NCBI GenBank assembly: GCA_903851465.1
Contig: CAINOI010000063.1
Coordinates: 1-63,675, forward strand
Direction of reading: 5' to 3'
Origin: an uncultured Bacteroidota bacterium
Lineage (GTDB): Bacteria > Bacteroidota > Bacteroidia > Chitinophagales > Chitinophagaceae
DNA length: 63,675 nucleotides
Positions 36,461-44,281 of this stretch are shown here, piece by piece; position 1 is the first letter of the stretch, and every line of letters starts with the position of its first letter. The notes below the pieces were generated by a model that ran no database searches, had not been told where the DNA came from, and was given only the letters and a program-made list of their open reading frames with translations. Made by a program: the position numbers and the translations under genes.

Positions 36461-37312
36461 ATGAAAAAGATTGCAGTAATTGGCGCAGGTACAATGGGAA
36501 ATGGTATTGCACATGTATTTGCGCAAAATGGTTTTGAAGTTAATATAATAGATACGCAGTCAGCAGCACTTGATAAAGCTTTGCAAACAATTTCAAAAAA
36601 TTTAGATCGTCAAGTAGCAAAATCAATCATCAATGAAGAAGACAAGCAAAATACGCTTGGACTAATTACTTGTTTCACCAACCTTAAAAAAGGTGTGCAA
36701 GACCGCGACTTAGTGATTGAAGCAGCTACAGAAAATATCAAAATCAAACTCGCTATTTTTTCAGAGATGGACCAGCATACGAATCCTTCTTGTATTTTAG
36801 CAACCAATACCTCTTCTATTTCTATCACTCAATTAGCCAATGCAACTCAAAAGCCAGGCAATGTGATTGGTATGCATTTTATGAATCCTGTTCCAGTAAT
36901 GAAATTGGTAGAAATTATCAATGGCACAGCTACAAGTTTAACAGTGACTGAAACCATTGTCGCTTTAACAACGCAAATTGGTAAGATTCCATGTGTTGTC
37001 AAAGATGCGCCAGGATTCATTGCCAATAGAATTCTAATGCCAATGATCAACGAAGCGATATTGGCTTTTGAAGAAGGCATTAGTGACGCAGCAACAATCG
37101 ATCAGATTATGAAATTAGGGATGGCGCATCCAATGGGCCCCTTGCAATTAGCAGACTATATAGGCCTTGATGTTTGTAAGAATATTTTAGAAATCATGGA
37201 GGATGGTTTTCAAAATAGCAAATACAAGCCAGCTGCTTTATTAACTAAAATGGTAGCAGAAGGGAAACTTGGTATCAAAACGGGGGAAGGGTTTTATAGC
37301 TACCAGAAATAA
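36461..37312 (+). CDS. 3-hydroxybutyryl-CoA dehydrogenase family protein
   Basis: 283 residues. NAD(P)-dependent oxidation of 3-hydroxyacyl-CoA or the reverse reduction. The Rossmann motif GAGTMGNGIAHVFAQNGF is at residues 7-24. The catalytic His/Glu region HFMNPVPVMKLVEII lies near 140, and LGMAHPMGPLQLADYIGLD near 225 matches the C-terminal helical domain. Length fits single-domain Hbd. The ATG follows the previous stop with no gap. Confidence 0.93.
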   Translation: MKKIAVIGAGTMGNGIAHVFAQNGFEVNIIDTQSAALDKALQTISKNLDRQVAKSIINEEDKQNTLGLITCFTNLKKGVQDRDLVIEAATENIKIKLAIFSEMDQHTNPSCILATNTSSISITQLANATQKPGNVIGMHFMNPVPVMKLVEIINGTATSLTVTETIVALTTQIGKIPCVVKDAPGFIANRILMPMINEAILAFEEGISDAATIDQIMKLGMAHPMGPLQLADYIGLDVCKNILEIMEDGFQNSKYKPAALLTKMVAEGKLGIKTGEGFYSYQK

Positions 37313-37313
37313 A

Positions 37314-37928
37314 CTAGTCCAGCTTTAGCGTCGTCTTAATGGTGACATCTCTTAAGGCTTCTAGCTTTTCAAGTACTTCATCCAATCTGTTTTTGGGTAT
37401 CCCTATATGAAGCTGTATAAATAATTGTGCAGTTTGCTCCACCACGGAACAATTGTAATGTTTTATCAACACCATCACTTCATTCATTTGATGGTAGTCA
37501 AAATTAAGTTCGTAGGGGATTTCTATGGGTTTTTTTATAATAGGTGAAAGTTGTAAAGCCAAAGCAGTTGCTGTTTTATAAGCGTTGATCAGGCCAGGTA
37601 TCCCCAATAAAGTGCCTCCAAAATAACGAACCACCACCACCATTACATTGGTTAATTCTTTGCTATCAATTTGGCCCAATATGGGCCTGCCTGCAGATCC
37701 AGCGGGTTCTCCATCATCACTCACCCTAAAAGTTAAACCATCCACCCCTAGTCGATACGCTAAGCAATGGTGCACTGCTTTGCCATGTTCTTTTTTAAGT
37801 TGCGCTAATAGCTTTTTACAAGTATCAATATCTTTAGCAGGATAGGCAAACGCCAGAAATTTACTACCCCTATCTTTAAATTCTGCCATAGAAGGCTGTT
37901 CGATTGTATAATAGTAAAATGGATCCAT
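37314..37928 (-). CDS. YigZ / IMPACT family protein
   Basis: 204 residues. Contains the two-domain UPF0029 arrangement: KDRGSKFLAFAYPA near the start, DDGEPAGSAGRPIL near 73, and VVVRYFGGTLLGIPGLINAY near 96, then a C-terminal ferredoxin-like domain. The biochemical function is not established for the family. It ends 1 nt from the convergent dehydrogenase gene. Confidence 0.9.
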   Translation of the reverse strand: MDPFYYYTIEQPSMAEFKDRGSKFLAFAYPAKDIDTCKKLLAQLKKEHGKAVHHCLAYRLGVDGLTFRVSDDGEPAGSAGRPILGQIDSKELTNVMVVVVRYFGGTLLGIPGLINAYKTATALALQLSPIIKKPIEIPYELNFDYHQMNEVMVLIKHYNCSVVEQTAQLFIQLHIGIPKNRLDEVLEKLEALRDVTIKTTLKLD

Positions 37929-37983
37929 TTAAAAATAATAGGGCTAATTTAGGCAAAGCTAGTTTATAATGATGAATCATTTG

Positions 37984-37991
37984 TAACATTG
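37984..37991 (+). promoter_or_regulatory. -7-like box (TAACATTG), leaderless arrangement, for prmC
   Basis: One mismatch to TAnnTTTG with 4 nt to the ATG at 37996. Confidence 0.4.
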
Positions 37992-37995
37992 CAGT

Positions 37996-38850
37996 ATGCG
38001 TTTAAACGAGATCAAGCAAGCCTTGAAAAAACAGTTAGAGGGTCAATATGAAAGTGTAGAGCTTAATCCAATACTTTCTATTTTAATTGAACATGTCACA
38101 GGCTGGGATCAAGTGCAACAAGTTGTCAACAAGGACAATACGATTTCAGCAGAACAGGTACTGGATTTTGAAACTGCAGCCAATGAACTATTATCAGGAC
38201 GACCAATTCAATACATCACAGGTAAAGCTTGGTTTATGGGCGAGCCTTATACTGTTAACGAGCAAGTATTGATTCCCCGACCAGAGACAGAAGAATTAGT
38301 AGACTGGGTGATAGAATATGCAGCCATCAAAGGAAAATCATTGCGCATTCTAGATATTGGGACTGGTTCTGGTTGTATTGCGATTGCATTAAAAAAAGCA
38401 TTGCCCGAAGCAATTGTATCCGCAATAGATATCAGCACTGGTGCCTTAAAAATTGCTGAAGCGAATGCCGAAGCTCAAAAAGCAGCTATTGAATTTACTT
38501 GTTTGGATATTTTGAATACCGCTTTTTTACCAGATCAATACGATGTGATTGTAAGCAACCCCCCTTATATTCCAATGCAGGAAATGAAAAATATGGAATT
38601 GCAAGTAACAGATCATGAACCTAATATCGCCTTATTTGTTCCTGACGAAGATCCTTTGGTATTTTATAAAGCAATTGCAAGACTTGCAAAATTGCATTTA
38701 AGTTCAAATGGTCAATTGTTTTTTGAAATTCATTATGATCAAGGAGATGCCATGATAGCACTCTTAGACGAAATGCATTTTCATGCCGAATTAAGGGCTG
38801 ACCTATTTGAAAAAGACAGAATGATCCGTGCAAGTTTGAAGCCAAGATAA
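37996..38850 (+). CDS. prmC: Peptide chain release factor N5-glutamine methyltransferase
   Basis: 284 residues. Methylates the GGQ glutamine of release factors RF1 and RF2. The N-terminal helical domain (about 1-85) is followed by the SAM-binding motif DIGTGSGCIAIALKK near 117 and the catalytic NPPY in VSNPPYIPMQEM near 187. The substrate loop IPRPETEELVDWV near 94 is typical of PrmC. Confidence 0.94.
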   Translation: MRLNEIKQALKKQLEGQYESVELNPILSILIEHVTGWDQVQQVVNKDNTISAEQVLDFETAANELLSGRPIQYITGKAWFMGEPYTVNEQVLIPRPETEELVDWVIEYAAIKGKSLRILDIGTGSGCIAIALKKALPEAIVSAIDISTGALKIAEANAEAQKAAIEFTCLDILNTAFLPDQYDVIVSNPPYIPMQEMKNMELQVTDHEPNIALFVPDEDPLVFYKAIARLAKLHLSSNGQLFFEIHYDQGDAMIALLDEMHFHAELRADLFEKDRMIRASLKPR

Positions 38851-38883
38851 ACTGAGCTTGTAGAAATATTAATTAAATGGATT

Positions 38884-39282
38884 TTAATGCGAAGGATCCA
38901 CAGCGACAACTGGAGTTGCGCCAAGTGCTTTGATAATTTGCATCACTTGTATTGTTACGCCTAAATTTGCTACACTATCTCCATTGATGACTACAGAAGG
39001 CTTATCCGTTTCTTTAGCTAAGAAAATTTGTAATTGACTTGATAAGGCATCTAAACTAACTGGAGATGACCCAATAAATAATTTTTGATCTTTATCAATG
39101 GTCACCACCACAGTTTGTTTCGCCTTGGTGTCACTAGCAGCTTTAGGATTAGATACTTTAATGACATTAGGATTCGCTAAAGTGGATACAATCAAAAAGA
39201 ACAATAATAATATAAACAAGATGTCATTCAACGCACCTGTATGCACTTCTGGATGATGTCTTAATCGATTTCTAAGATTCAT
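38884..39282 (-). CDS. Biopolymer transport protein ExbD/TolR family
   Basis: 132 residues. One transmembrane helix near residues 19-37 carries the functional Asp (ALNDILFILLLFFLIVSTLA), followed by a small periplasmic domain ending in an ALGATPVVAVDPS stretch. Works with the ExbB-like protein encoded 10 nt upstream to use the proton gradient for an outer-membrane process. TolR or ExbD role cannot be distinguished because no tonB or pal/tolB is adjacent. Confidence 0.9.
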   Translation of the reverse strand: MNLRNRLRHHPEVHTGALNDILFILLLFFLIVSTLANPNVIKVSNPKAASDTKAKQTVVVTIDKDQKLFIGSSPVSLDALSSQLQIFLAKETDKPSVVINGDSVANLGVTIQVMQIIKALGATPVVAVDPSH

Positions 39283-39292
39283 AGCAGGTGTA

Positions 39293-39943
39293 TTAAGCTT
39301 GTGTTGGTTCTTGTAAAATATCTAAAAAATCTGCACTAGCTCTTTCCATTTTATTCGCCGTCTTATCTATTTGAGTCGATAAAAAATTATGTCCAACATA
39401 AGCAATTAACCCAATGATTAAACCTGTTGCAGAGGTAATCATTTTTGTATAGATACCGCCAGCAATGGTGTTTAAAGTATATTCACCAGTAGATGCAATG
39501 CCATAAAATAATTGCACCATGCCAATGATGGTTCCTAAAAATCCAAACATAGGCGCAATACCAGAAACCAATGATAGGATATTCAAATTGCGCTCCATAG
39601 AATACATTTCTAATTTACCTACATTCTCCATACTTTTTTCAATCGCATCAATTGGCTTACCAATTCGCATGATGCCCTTCTCTATCATATTGGCAACTGG
39701 ATTTGTTGTGTTTTTAGCAAGTGCTTTTGCTGCAGCAATATTGCCAGACAAAATATGATCTTTAATCATTTTCATAAACTGAGGATCTGACTGTCCTGCT
39801 TTTTTGATGGCTAAAAATCTTTCTATGAACACATAGATGGCAATGACCAACAAGGCATACAATGGATACATAATCCATCCGCCTTTCCCTAATAAACTAA
39901 ATAAAGAAATTTTAGTATCCGCCACTTGTAACAAAAACAACAT
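39293..39943 (-). CDS. MotA/TolQ/ExbB family proton channel protein
   Basis: 216 residues from the ATG at 39943 (MLFLLQVAD). Three transmembrane helices (about 22-42, 112-135 and 150-175). SGIAPMFGFLGTIIGMVQLF and AGGIYTKMITSATGLIIGLIAYVGHNFL are the family signatures of the proton-path helices. Partner of the ExbD-like protein. The upstream extension to 40033 overlaps pepT and is not family-like. Confidence 0.92.
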   Translation of the reverse strand: MLFLLQVADTKISLFSLLGKGGWIMYPLYALLVIAIYVFIERFLAIKKAGQSDPQFMKMIKDHILSGNIAAAKALAKNTTNPVANMIEKGIMRIGKPIDAIEKSMENVGKLEMYSMERNLNILSLVSGIAPMFGFLGTIIGMVQLFYGIASTGEYTLNTIAGGIYTKMITSATGLIIGLIAYVGHNFLSTQIDKTANKMERASADFLDILQEPTQA

Positions 39944-39949
39944 ACAGTT

Positions 39950-39957
39950 TAAATTTA
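39950..39957 (-). promoter_or_regulatory. -7-like box (TAAATTTA), near-leaderless, for exbB
   Basis: One mismatch to TAnnTTTG on the minus strand, 6 nt before the ATG at 39943. Confidence 0.35.
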
Positions 39958-39966
39958 TATTTAAAG

Positions 39967-41226
39967 TTAATTTATTTCTACCATATAGGCTAATACTTGT
40001 ACTGCTTGTTGCATATCTGAAACACCTATCCATTCTTGCTTACTATGAATAGCTTGCATGCCGGTAAAGATATTGGCAGTGGGTAGTCCCATAAAACTCA
40101 TCCTACTCCCATCCGTTCCCCCACGAATTGGCTCTATGATTGGTGTGATGCCCGCTCTTTGATAGGCTGCAAAAGCCAATTCAACCATCTGCGGATGTTG
40201 ATCAATCACCTCTTTCATATTTCGGTATTGCTGCTTCACTTGAATCTGGACTGCAGCTTGATTGTAATTTGGATTTTGACGAATCACAGCTTCAGCAATA
40301 TCCAATATCCTTTGCTCGTAAATCGCCAGATTGGCTGTGTCAAAATCACGAATTAAAAATTCAATTTGTATTTGTTCTGCTCCTCCTTGGATATTTGTAG
40401 GATGCACAAAGCCTGCCTTTCCTTCTGTATGTTCTGGACACCATTGGTCTCTAGGCAAAGCAGCAATTATATCTGCAGCAATTTTAATGGCGTTTTGCAT
40501 CACGCCTTTAGCTGATCCAGGGTGCGCCATCACGCCATCTATTGTTAACACCAGTTGATCCGCGCTAAAACTTTCCATTTCAAAGCAGCCCAACGCACCA
40601 CCATCTAATGTGTATCCAAAATCAGCATTCAATTTTTTAAAATCAATGAAATCTGCGCCCCTACCCACTTCTTCATCGGGCGTAAATAATATTTTAATAG
40701 GACCATGTTGGATGGAGGGATGTTCCATTAAATAAGCAGCTAAACTTACTAGAATTGCTACACCTGCTTTATCATCCGCCCCTAATAAGGTTTTGCCACT
40801 TGCTGTAATAATATCCTTCCCTATGAAATTTTTTAAATAAGGATATTTTTCTACCGTAATAATTTGAGTTAGATCATCTGGAAGTACAATTGGTGCGCCA
40901 TTGTATTGTTTGTGCAAAATTGGTTTTACATCGGTGCCACTGCAATCAGGTGCTGTGTCTACGTGTGCACAAAAACAAATCACTGGTAATTTCAAAGCTG
41001 CTAAATGCGCTGGTTCAATGGTTGCTGGAATCGTGGCCATCACATACCCATTGGCATCCATGTTAGCATCCTTCAAACCTATGGCTAGTAACTCTTGCAA
41101 CAATAATCTTGACAAATCCTTTTGCTTCTCGGTAGAAGGGAAGCCGACACTATTCGGATCACTTTGAGTGTCTATTTGCACATAACGCATCAACCTTTCC
41201 GCCACCCCAAACGCATTCCATTCCAT
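39967..41226 (-). CDS. pepT: Peptidase T (tripeptide aminopeptidase)
   Basis: 419 residues from the ATG at 41226 (MEWNAFGVAERLMRYV). M20 di-zinc peptidase that removes the N-terminal residue of tripeptides. Zinc ligands are in CFCAHVDTAPDCSG, LLGADDKAGVAIL and FTPDEEVGRGADF; GGTDGSRMSF and MQAIHSKQEWI complete the site. The frame reaches 41265 but the extra residues coincide with the terminator hairpin of the upstream FKBP gene, so the shorter start is preferred. Confidence 0.95.
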   Translation of the reverse strand: MEWNAFGVAERLMRYVQIDTQSDPNSVGFPSTEKQKDLSRLLLQELLAIGLKDANMDANGYVMATIPATIEPAHLAALKLPVICFCAHVDTAPDCSGTDVKPILHKQYNGAPIVLPDDLTQIITVEKYPYLKNFIGKDIITASGKTLLGADDKAGVAILVSLAAYLMEHPSIQHGPIKILFTPDEEVGRGADFIDFKKLNADFGYTLDGGALGCFEMESFSADQLVLTIDGVMAHPGSAKGVMQNAIKIAADIIAALPRDQWCPEHTEGKAGFVHPTNIQGGAEQIQIEFLIRDFDTANLAIYEQRILDIAEAVIRQNPNYNQAAVQIQVKQQYRNMKEVIDQHPQMVELAFAAYQRAGITPIIEPIRGGTDGSRMSFMGLPTANIFTGMQAIHSKQEWIGVSDMQQAVQVLAYMVEIN

Positions 41227-41254
41227 ACATAAAATTTTGCTGGGTGAAGGTATT

Positions 41255-41291
41255 AAAAAAGGCATCCCGAATCATCGGAATGCCTTTTTTT
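41255..41291 (-). terminator. Rho-independent terminator after the FKBP gene
   Basis: AAAAAAGGCATCCCGA (41255-41270), loop ATCA, TCGGAATGCCTTTTTT (41275-41290), one C-A mismatch. Read on the minus strand it follows the FKBP stop and ends in a T run. It excludes the longer pepT start. Confidence 0.85.
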
Positions 41292-41310
41292 AAAAATCTT
41301 TAACCTAATA

Positions 41311-41763
41311 TTAAGGCATGATGATGGTAGACTTTGGTGTGATACCAACTAATTCAAGATCAAATGTTAAATCTTGACCAGCAAGACTATGGTTCGCGTC
41401 TAATACAACCACTTCCTCTTTCACTTCTACCACAATAACTTGAAATTGTTGACCTTGACCATTATTCATAGTTAATGCCATACCAATTTCAGGATTTAAA
41501 TCTGCAGGAAACTGTGTTTTTGGAAATTCCACAATCATTTCTGGTTGTTTAGGACCATATGCCTCCATAAATGGAATATGAATTGTTTTCTTTTCTCCAA
41601 CTGTCATGTCTAAAACGCCATTATCAAAACCAGGGATGACCATGCCAGATCCAACTTCGAACTCTAGCGGGGCTCTTCCTTCAGATGAGTCAAATGTTTC
41701 ACCAGACGTTAATTTACCGTGGTAATGCACTTGAATGGTATCCCCATTTTTTACTTGTTGCAT
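41311..41763 (-). CDS. FKBP-type peptidyl-prolyl isomerase (SlyD-like)
   Basis: 150 residues from the ATG at 41763 (MQQVKNGDTI). Cis-trans prolyl isomerase with chaperone activity. The FKBP core VHYHGKLTSGETFDSS...VIPGFDNGVLDMTVGEKKTIHIP is interrupted by the insert-in-flap domain of SlyD proteins (about 70-130), and NHSLAGQDLTFDLELV closes the core. It lacks the His-rich tail of E. coli SlyD, so nickel binding is unlikely. Has a promoter and its own terminator. Confidence 0.92.
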   Translation of the reverse strand: MQQVKNGDTIQVHYHGKLTSGETFDSSEGRAPLEFEVGSGMVIPGFDNGVLDMTVGEKKTIHIPFMEAYGPKQPEMIVEFPKTQFPADLNPEIGMALTMNNGQGQQFQVIVVEVKEEVVVLDANHSLAGQDLTFDLELVGITPKSTIIMP

Positions 41764-41802
41764 ATTGATTTTTTTTAAATAAAGCACTTAGGGTGCAAAG
41801 GG

Positions 41803-41810
41803 CAAAAGTA
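41803..41810 (-). promoter_or_regulatory. -7 box (TACTTTTG) for the FKBP gene
   Basis: Perfect TAnnTTTG on the minus strand, 39 nt before the ATG at 41763 and only 12 bp from the divergent fmt box. Confidence 0.6.
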
Positions 41811-41822
41811 GTAAATTCTAAT

Positions 41823-41830
41823 TAACTTTA
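41823..41830 (+). promoter_or_regulatory. -7-like box (TAACTTTA), leaderless arrangement, for fmt
   Basis: One mismatch to TAnnTTTG with 4 nt to the ATG at 41835. Confidence 0.45.
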
Positions 41831-41834
41831 CAAG

Positions 41835-42761
41835 ATGAATGCCAGTCCAAAAATCGTCTTTATGGGAACGCCTGCTTTTGCTGTCGCCTCCTTAAAGGCC
41901 CTAATAGATGCCAAAATGAATGTGGTAGGTGTAGTCACCTCACCCGATAAACCGGCAGGAAGAGGCATGCAATTACAGCAAAGTGCAGTGAAACAATTTG
42001 CGCTTGAACATCACTTGCCAATAGCACAACCAGAAAAATTAAAATCACCCGAATTTTTTGCCCAGATTCAAGCATGGCAACCAGATATTCAAATTGTGGT
42101 CGCATTTAGAATGTTACCGGAATCTATTTGGTCTTTCCCGCCAATGGGCACCCTCAATGTACATGGCTCTTTACTTCCTAAATACCGAGGTGCTGCCCCA
42201 ATCAATTGGGCTATCATCAATGGAGAAAAAGAAACCGGTGTGACGACATTCAGATTGCAACATGCCATTGATACTGGAGACATTCTATTACAAGAACGGA
42301 TTCCTATCACCTCCGATATGACTGCAGGCGAATTACATGATACGATGATGGAAGTTGGAGCACAAACACTTGTGACTACATTACATGGATTGATAGCAGG
42401 TACGATTCAATCCAAACCTCAAGAAGAGGCACTGGCTAGTTTACATGCCCCAAAAATATTCACAAAGGATTGCGAAATCAATTGGCAGCAATCTGTTGAT
42501 CAAATTCATAATTTAATCAGAGGACTCGCTCCCTTCCCTGGTGCATTAACTAAAGTGGATGGTAAGATTGTTAAATTATTTAGCACTAGTATTATCCATG
42601 AAAATCCAAAGGAACCCATTGGCAGCTTTGTGACCGATGGAAAGACTTATGCAAGATTTGCATGCAGTGATGGTTACATTCAATTGAACGATGTTCAATG
42701 GGAAGGAAAAAAAAGAATGCCTATAGCAGACTTTTTGAGAGGCTATAAAAAAATAGACTAA
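41835..42761 (+). CDS. fmt: Methionyl-tRNA formyltransferase
   Basis: 308 residues. Formylates initiator Met-tRNA using 10-formyltetrahydrofolate. N-terminal formyltransferase domain with MGTPAFAV, SPDKPAGRG, and the catalytic Asn/His/Asp region NVHGSLLPKYRGAAPINWAI...TGVTTFRL...DTGDILLQ. The C-terminal about 100 residues form the OB-fold tRNA-binding domain. Confidence 0.96.
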   Translation: MNASPKIVFMGTPAFAVASLKALIDAKMNVVGVVTSPDKPAGRGMQLQQSAVKQFALEHHLPIAQPEKLKSPEFFAQIQAWQPDIQIVVAFRMLPESIWSFPPMGTLNVHGSLLPKYRGAAPINWAIINGEKETGVTTFRLQHAIDTGDILLQERIPITSDMTAGELHDTMMEVGAQTLVTTLHGLIAGTIQSKPQEEALASLHAPKIFTKDCEINWQQSVDQIHNLIRGLAPFPGALTKVDGKIVKLFSTSIIHENPKEPIGSFVTDGKTYARFACSDGYIQLNDVQWEGKKRMPIADFLRGYKKID

Positions 42762-42815
42762 AAAATGATTGGTTGATTGAATATGCTTTATGAACAAGCA
42801 ATGATCAAGCCATAA

Positions 42816-43529
42816 TTATAATGCAAACGCTTTTACAAAATCATCCTTTGGCGTAACGCCCACTTTTCTCCAAACTTCTACGCCATTTTTATACAAAATA
42901 AAAGTTGGGAGATCATCTGCCTTTACCGATTTCATTACATCTATATCTTGGCCACCATCTACTGCTAAAAAATAAAATGGTTTAGGATGTGTTTGTTTTA
43001 ATGCATCCATCACAGGTTGCATTTTTCTACAAGGTGGACACCATACAGCACCAATATCCACTAAGACATACTGATTGGATTGTAATACTTTTTCAAAGTC
43101 TACCACACGCATTTGAACGGCATTGCCAACACCTTCAACCGGCATTTGCTGCATACGCCAATTGCTCATCCCCCCTTCTAGATTGACTACTTTAAAGCCA
43201 GCTTCCATCAAAGCAGCTTGTGCAGAAGCGCTGCGACCTCCAGATTGACAATAGATATAAATCATTTTTGACTTATCTAAATGCTGCGTTCTGTTTTTAA
43301 ACTCTTTAGGGTCTAACCAATTTGCTTGTAATGCATTGGCAATATGACCAGACTGGTATTCGCCTGCAGTACGCACATCTAAAATTTGTGCACCTGGTTG
43401 CGTTACTGCAGCACTAAACGCTGTGGTACTGATGGTTAATTCAATGGATGATTTATTTGGATTGTTTTGAGCACAACTCCATATGGTAGTTGTTAAAAAA
43501 AACAAACTACAAATAGATTTTAATTTCAT
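42816..43529 (-). CDS. Rhodanese-thioredoxin fusion lipoprotein
   Basis: 237 residues. The lipoprotein signal ends TIWSC (Cys19). Residues about 33-125 are a rhodanese domain with the active Cys in YCQSGGRSA; residues about 135-237 form a thioredoxin domain with the redox pair in WCPPC and the cis-Pro in DDLPTF. Both active sites are intact. Probably works on thiols or sulfane sulfur at the periplasmic side of a membrane. The fusion is more informative than either domain, but the substrate is unknown. Located 18 nt after the RlpA-like gene. Confidence 0.88.
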   Translation of the reverse strand: MKLKSICSLFFLTTTIWSCAQNNPNKSSIELTISTTAFSAAVTQPGAQILDVRTAGEYQSGHIANALQANWLDPKEFKNRTQHLDKSKMIYIYCQSGGRSASAQAALMEAGFKVVNLEGGMSNWRMQQMPVEGVGNAVQMRVVDFEKVLQSNQYVLVDIGAVWCPPCRKMQPVMDALKQTHPKPFYFLAVDGGQDIDVMKSVKADDLPTFILYKNGVEVWRKVGVTPKDDFVKAFAL

Positions 43530-43547
43530 AATGATTATTGAAAATGA

Positions 43548-44204
43548 TTAGTAAGTTACAGACACTTGAAAGGTCTTATTGGTCACACCTAAAATAGCAG
43601 CAGCAGCATCATTCAAACGATACTGAATTGCATTACCCACTTCTGGTAATGCATTGATTACTTTAGCACAAACGCTTTTAAAATCAGAAGTGGTAATTCT
43701 AACAATAGTGCCTACTGGCAATTCATTGGTTAAAATATAAAATTTGTTATCCTGCCAACCACTCATGCTTTTAAATACCGCAGCAGTTCCGTTTAAAGTT
43801 TGAAAAGTAGCCGCTTTTTTTTGATTGGAGAAAAAGCTAGCAAAATAACCTTCATTCGCCACCGAACTTACTTTTACTAAATTCGTTTTCTGAACACTAT
43901 CTTTAATTCTTGATTGCTCTTTATTTTGAGCAATCATTTGCCATTGAGCTGTTCTAACAACAGGTGCCACTTTAGCCACCGATTTCTTTGATTTTGAACT
44001 TTTCTTTTTAGATTTCGAATATTTGCTAGATTTCTTTTTGCTTCCTTTTTTGGACTTAGAAGATTTGCTAGTCGGCTTCTTTTTGGTTGTTGACTTTTTA
44101 GTGGTCTGTCCTTTTTTAGCCACAGCTTTACCCTTTGCCCCTATGGCATCCGTTTGGCTGAATAGACCAAAAGCTAGAATCAGGTATAAAACGTACTTCT
44201 TCAA
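43548..44204 (-). CDS. Exported RlpA-like double-psi beta-barrel protein with Lys/Ser-rich linker
   Basis: 218 residues starting at a TTG (44204). No ATG precedes the signal peptide (KKYVLYLILAFGLFSQTDA), so the TTG is the best start. Residues about 25-85 are a repetitive Lys/Ser/Thr-rich stretch (KKGSKKKSSKYSKSKKKS) likely binding peptidoglycan or other polyanions. The C-terminal about 95 residues (EGYFASFF...GTAAVFKSMSGWQDNKFYIL...GTIVRITTSDFKSVCAKVINALP) fit the RlpA-like barrel, though the usual catalytic Asp of lytic RlpA is not evident. A TAAATTTG box ends 6 nt before the TTG. Confidence 0.65.
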   Translation of the reverse strand: MKKYVLYLILAFGLFSQTDAIGAKGKAVAKKGQTTKKSTTKKKPTSKSSKSKKGSKKKSSKYSKSKKKSSKSKKSVAKVAPVVRTAQWQMIAQNKEQSRIKDSVQKTNLVKVSSVANEGYFASFFSNQKKAATFQTLNGTAAVFKSMSGWQDNKFYILTNELPVGTIVRITTSDFKSVCAKVINALPEVGNAIQYRLNDAAAAILGVTNKTFQVSVTY

Positions 44205-44210
44205 GGAGGA

Positions 44211-44218
44211 CAAATTTA
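44211..44218 (-). promoter_or_regulatory. -7 box (TAAATTTG) before a TTG start
   Basis: Perfect TAnnTTTG on the minus strand, 6 nt (TCCTCC) before the TTG at 44204; predicts a near-leaderless mRNA with a non-ATG start. Confidence 0.5.
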
Positions 44219-44281
44219 CAAAATCTAAATGCAAAAAAAGATATAAAATTACTTATTAAACTAATATGTAATTTATAACAA

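Noticed and set aside
41227..41265. Longer pepT start
   Set aside because: The added codons coincide with the terminator hairpin of the FKBP gene; the family N-terminus begins at 41226.
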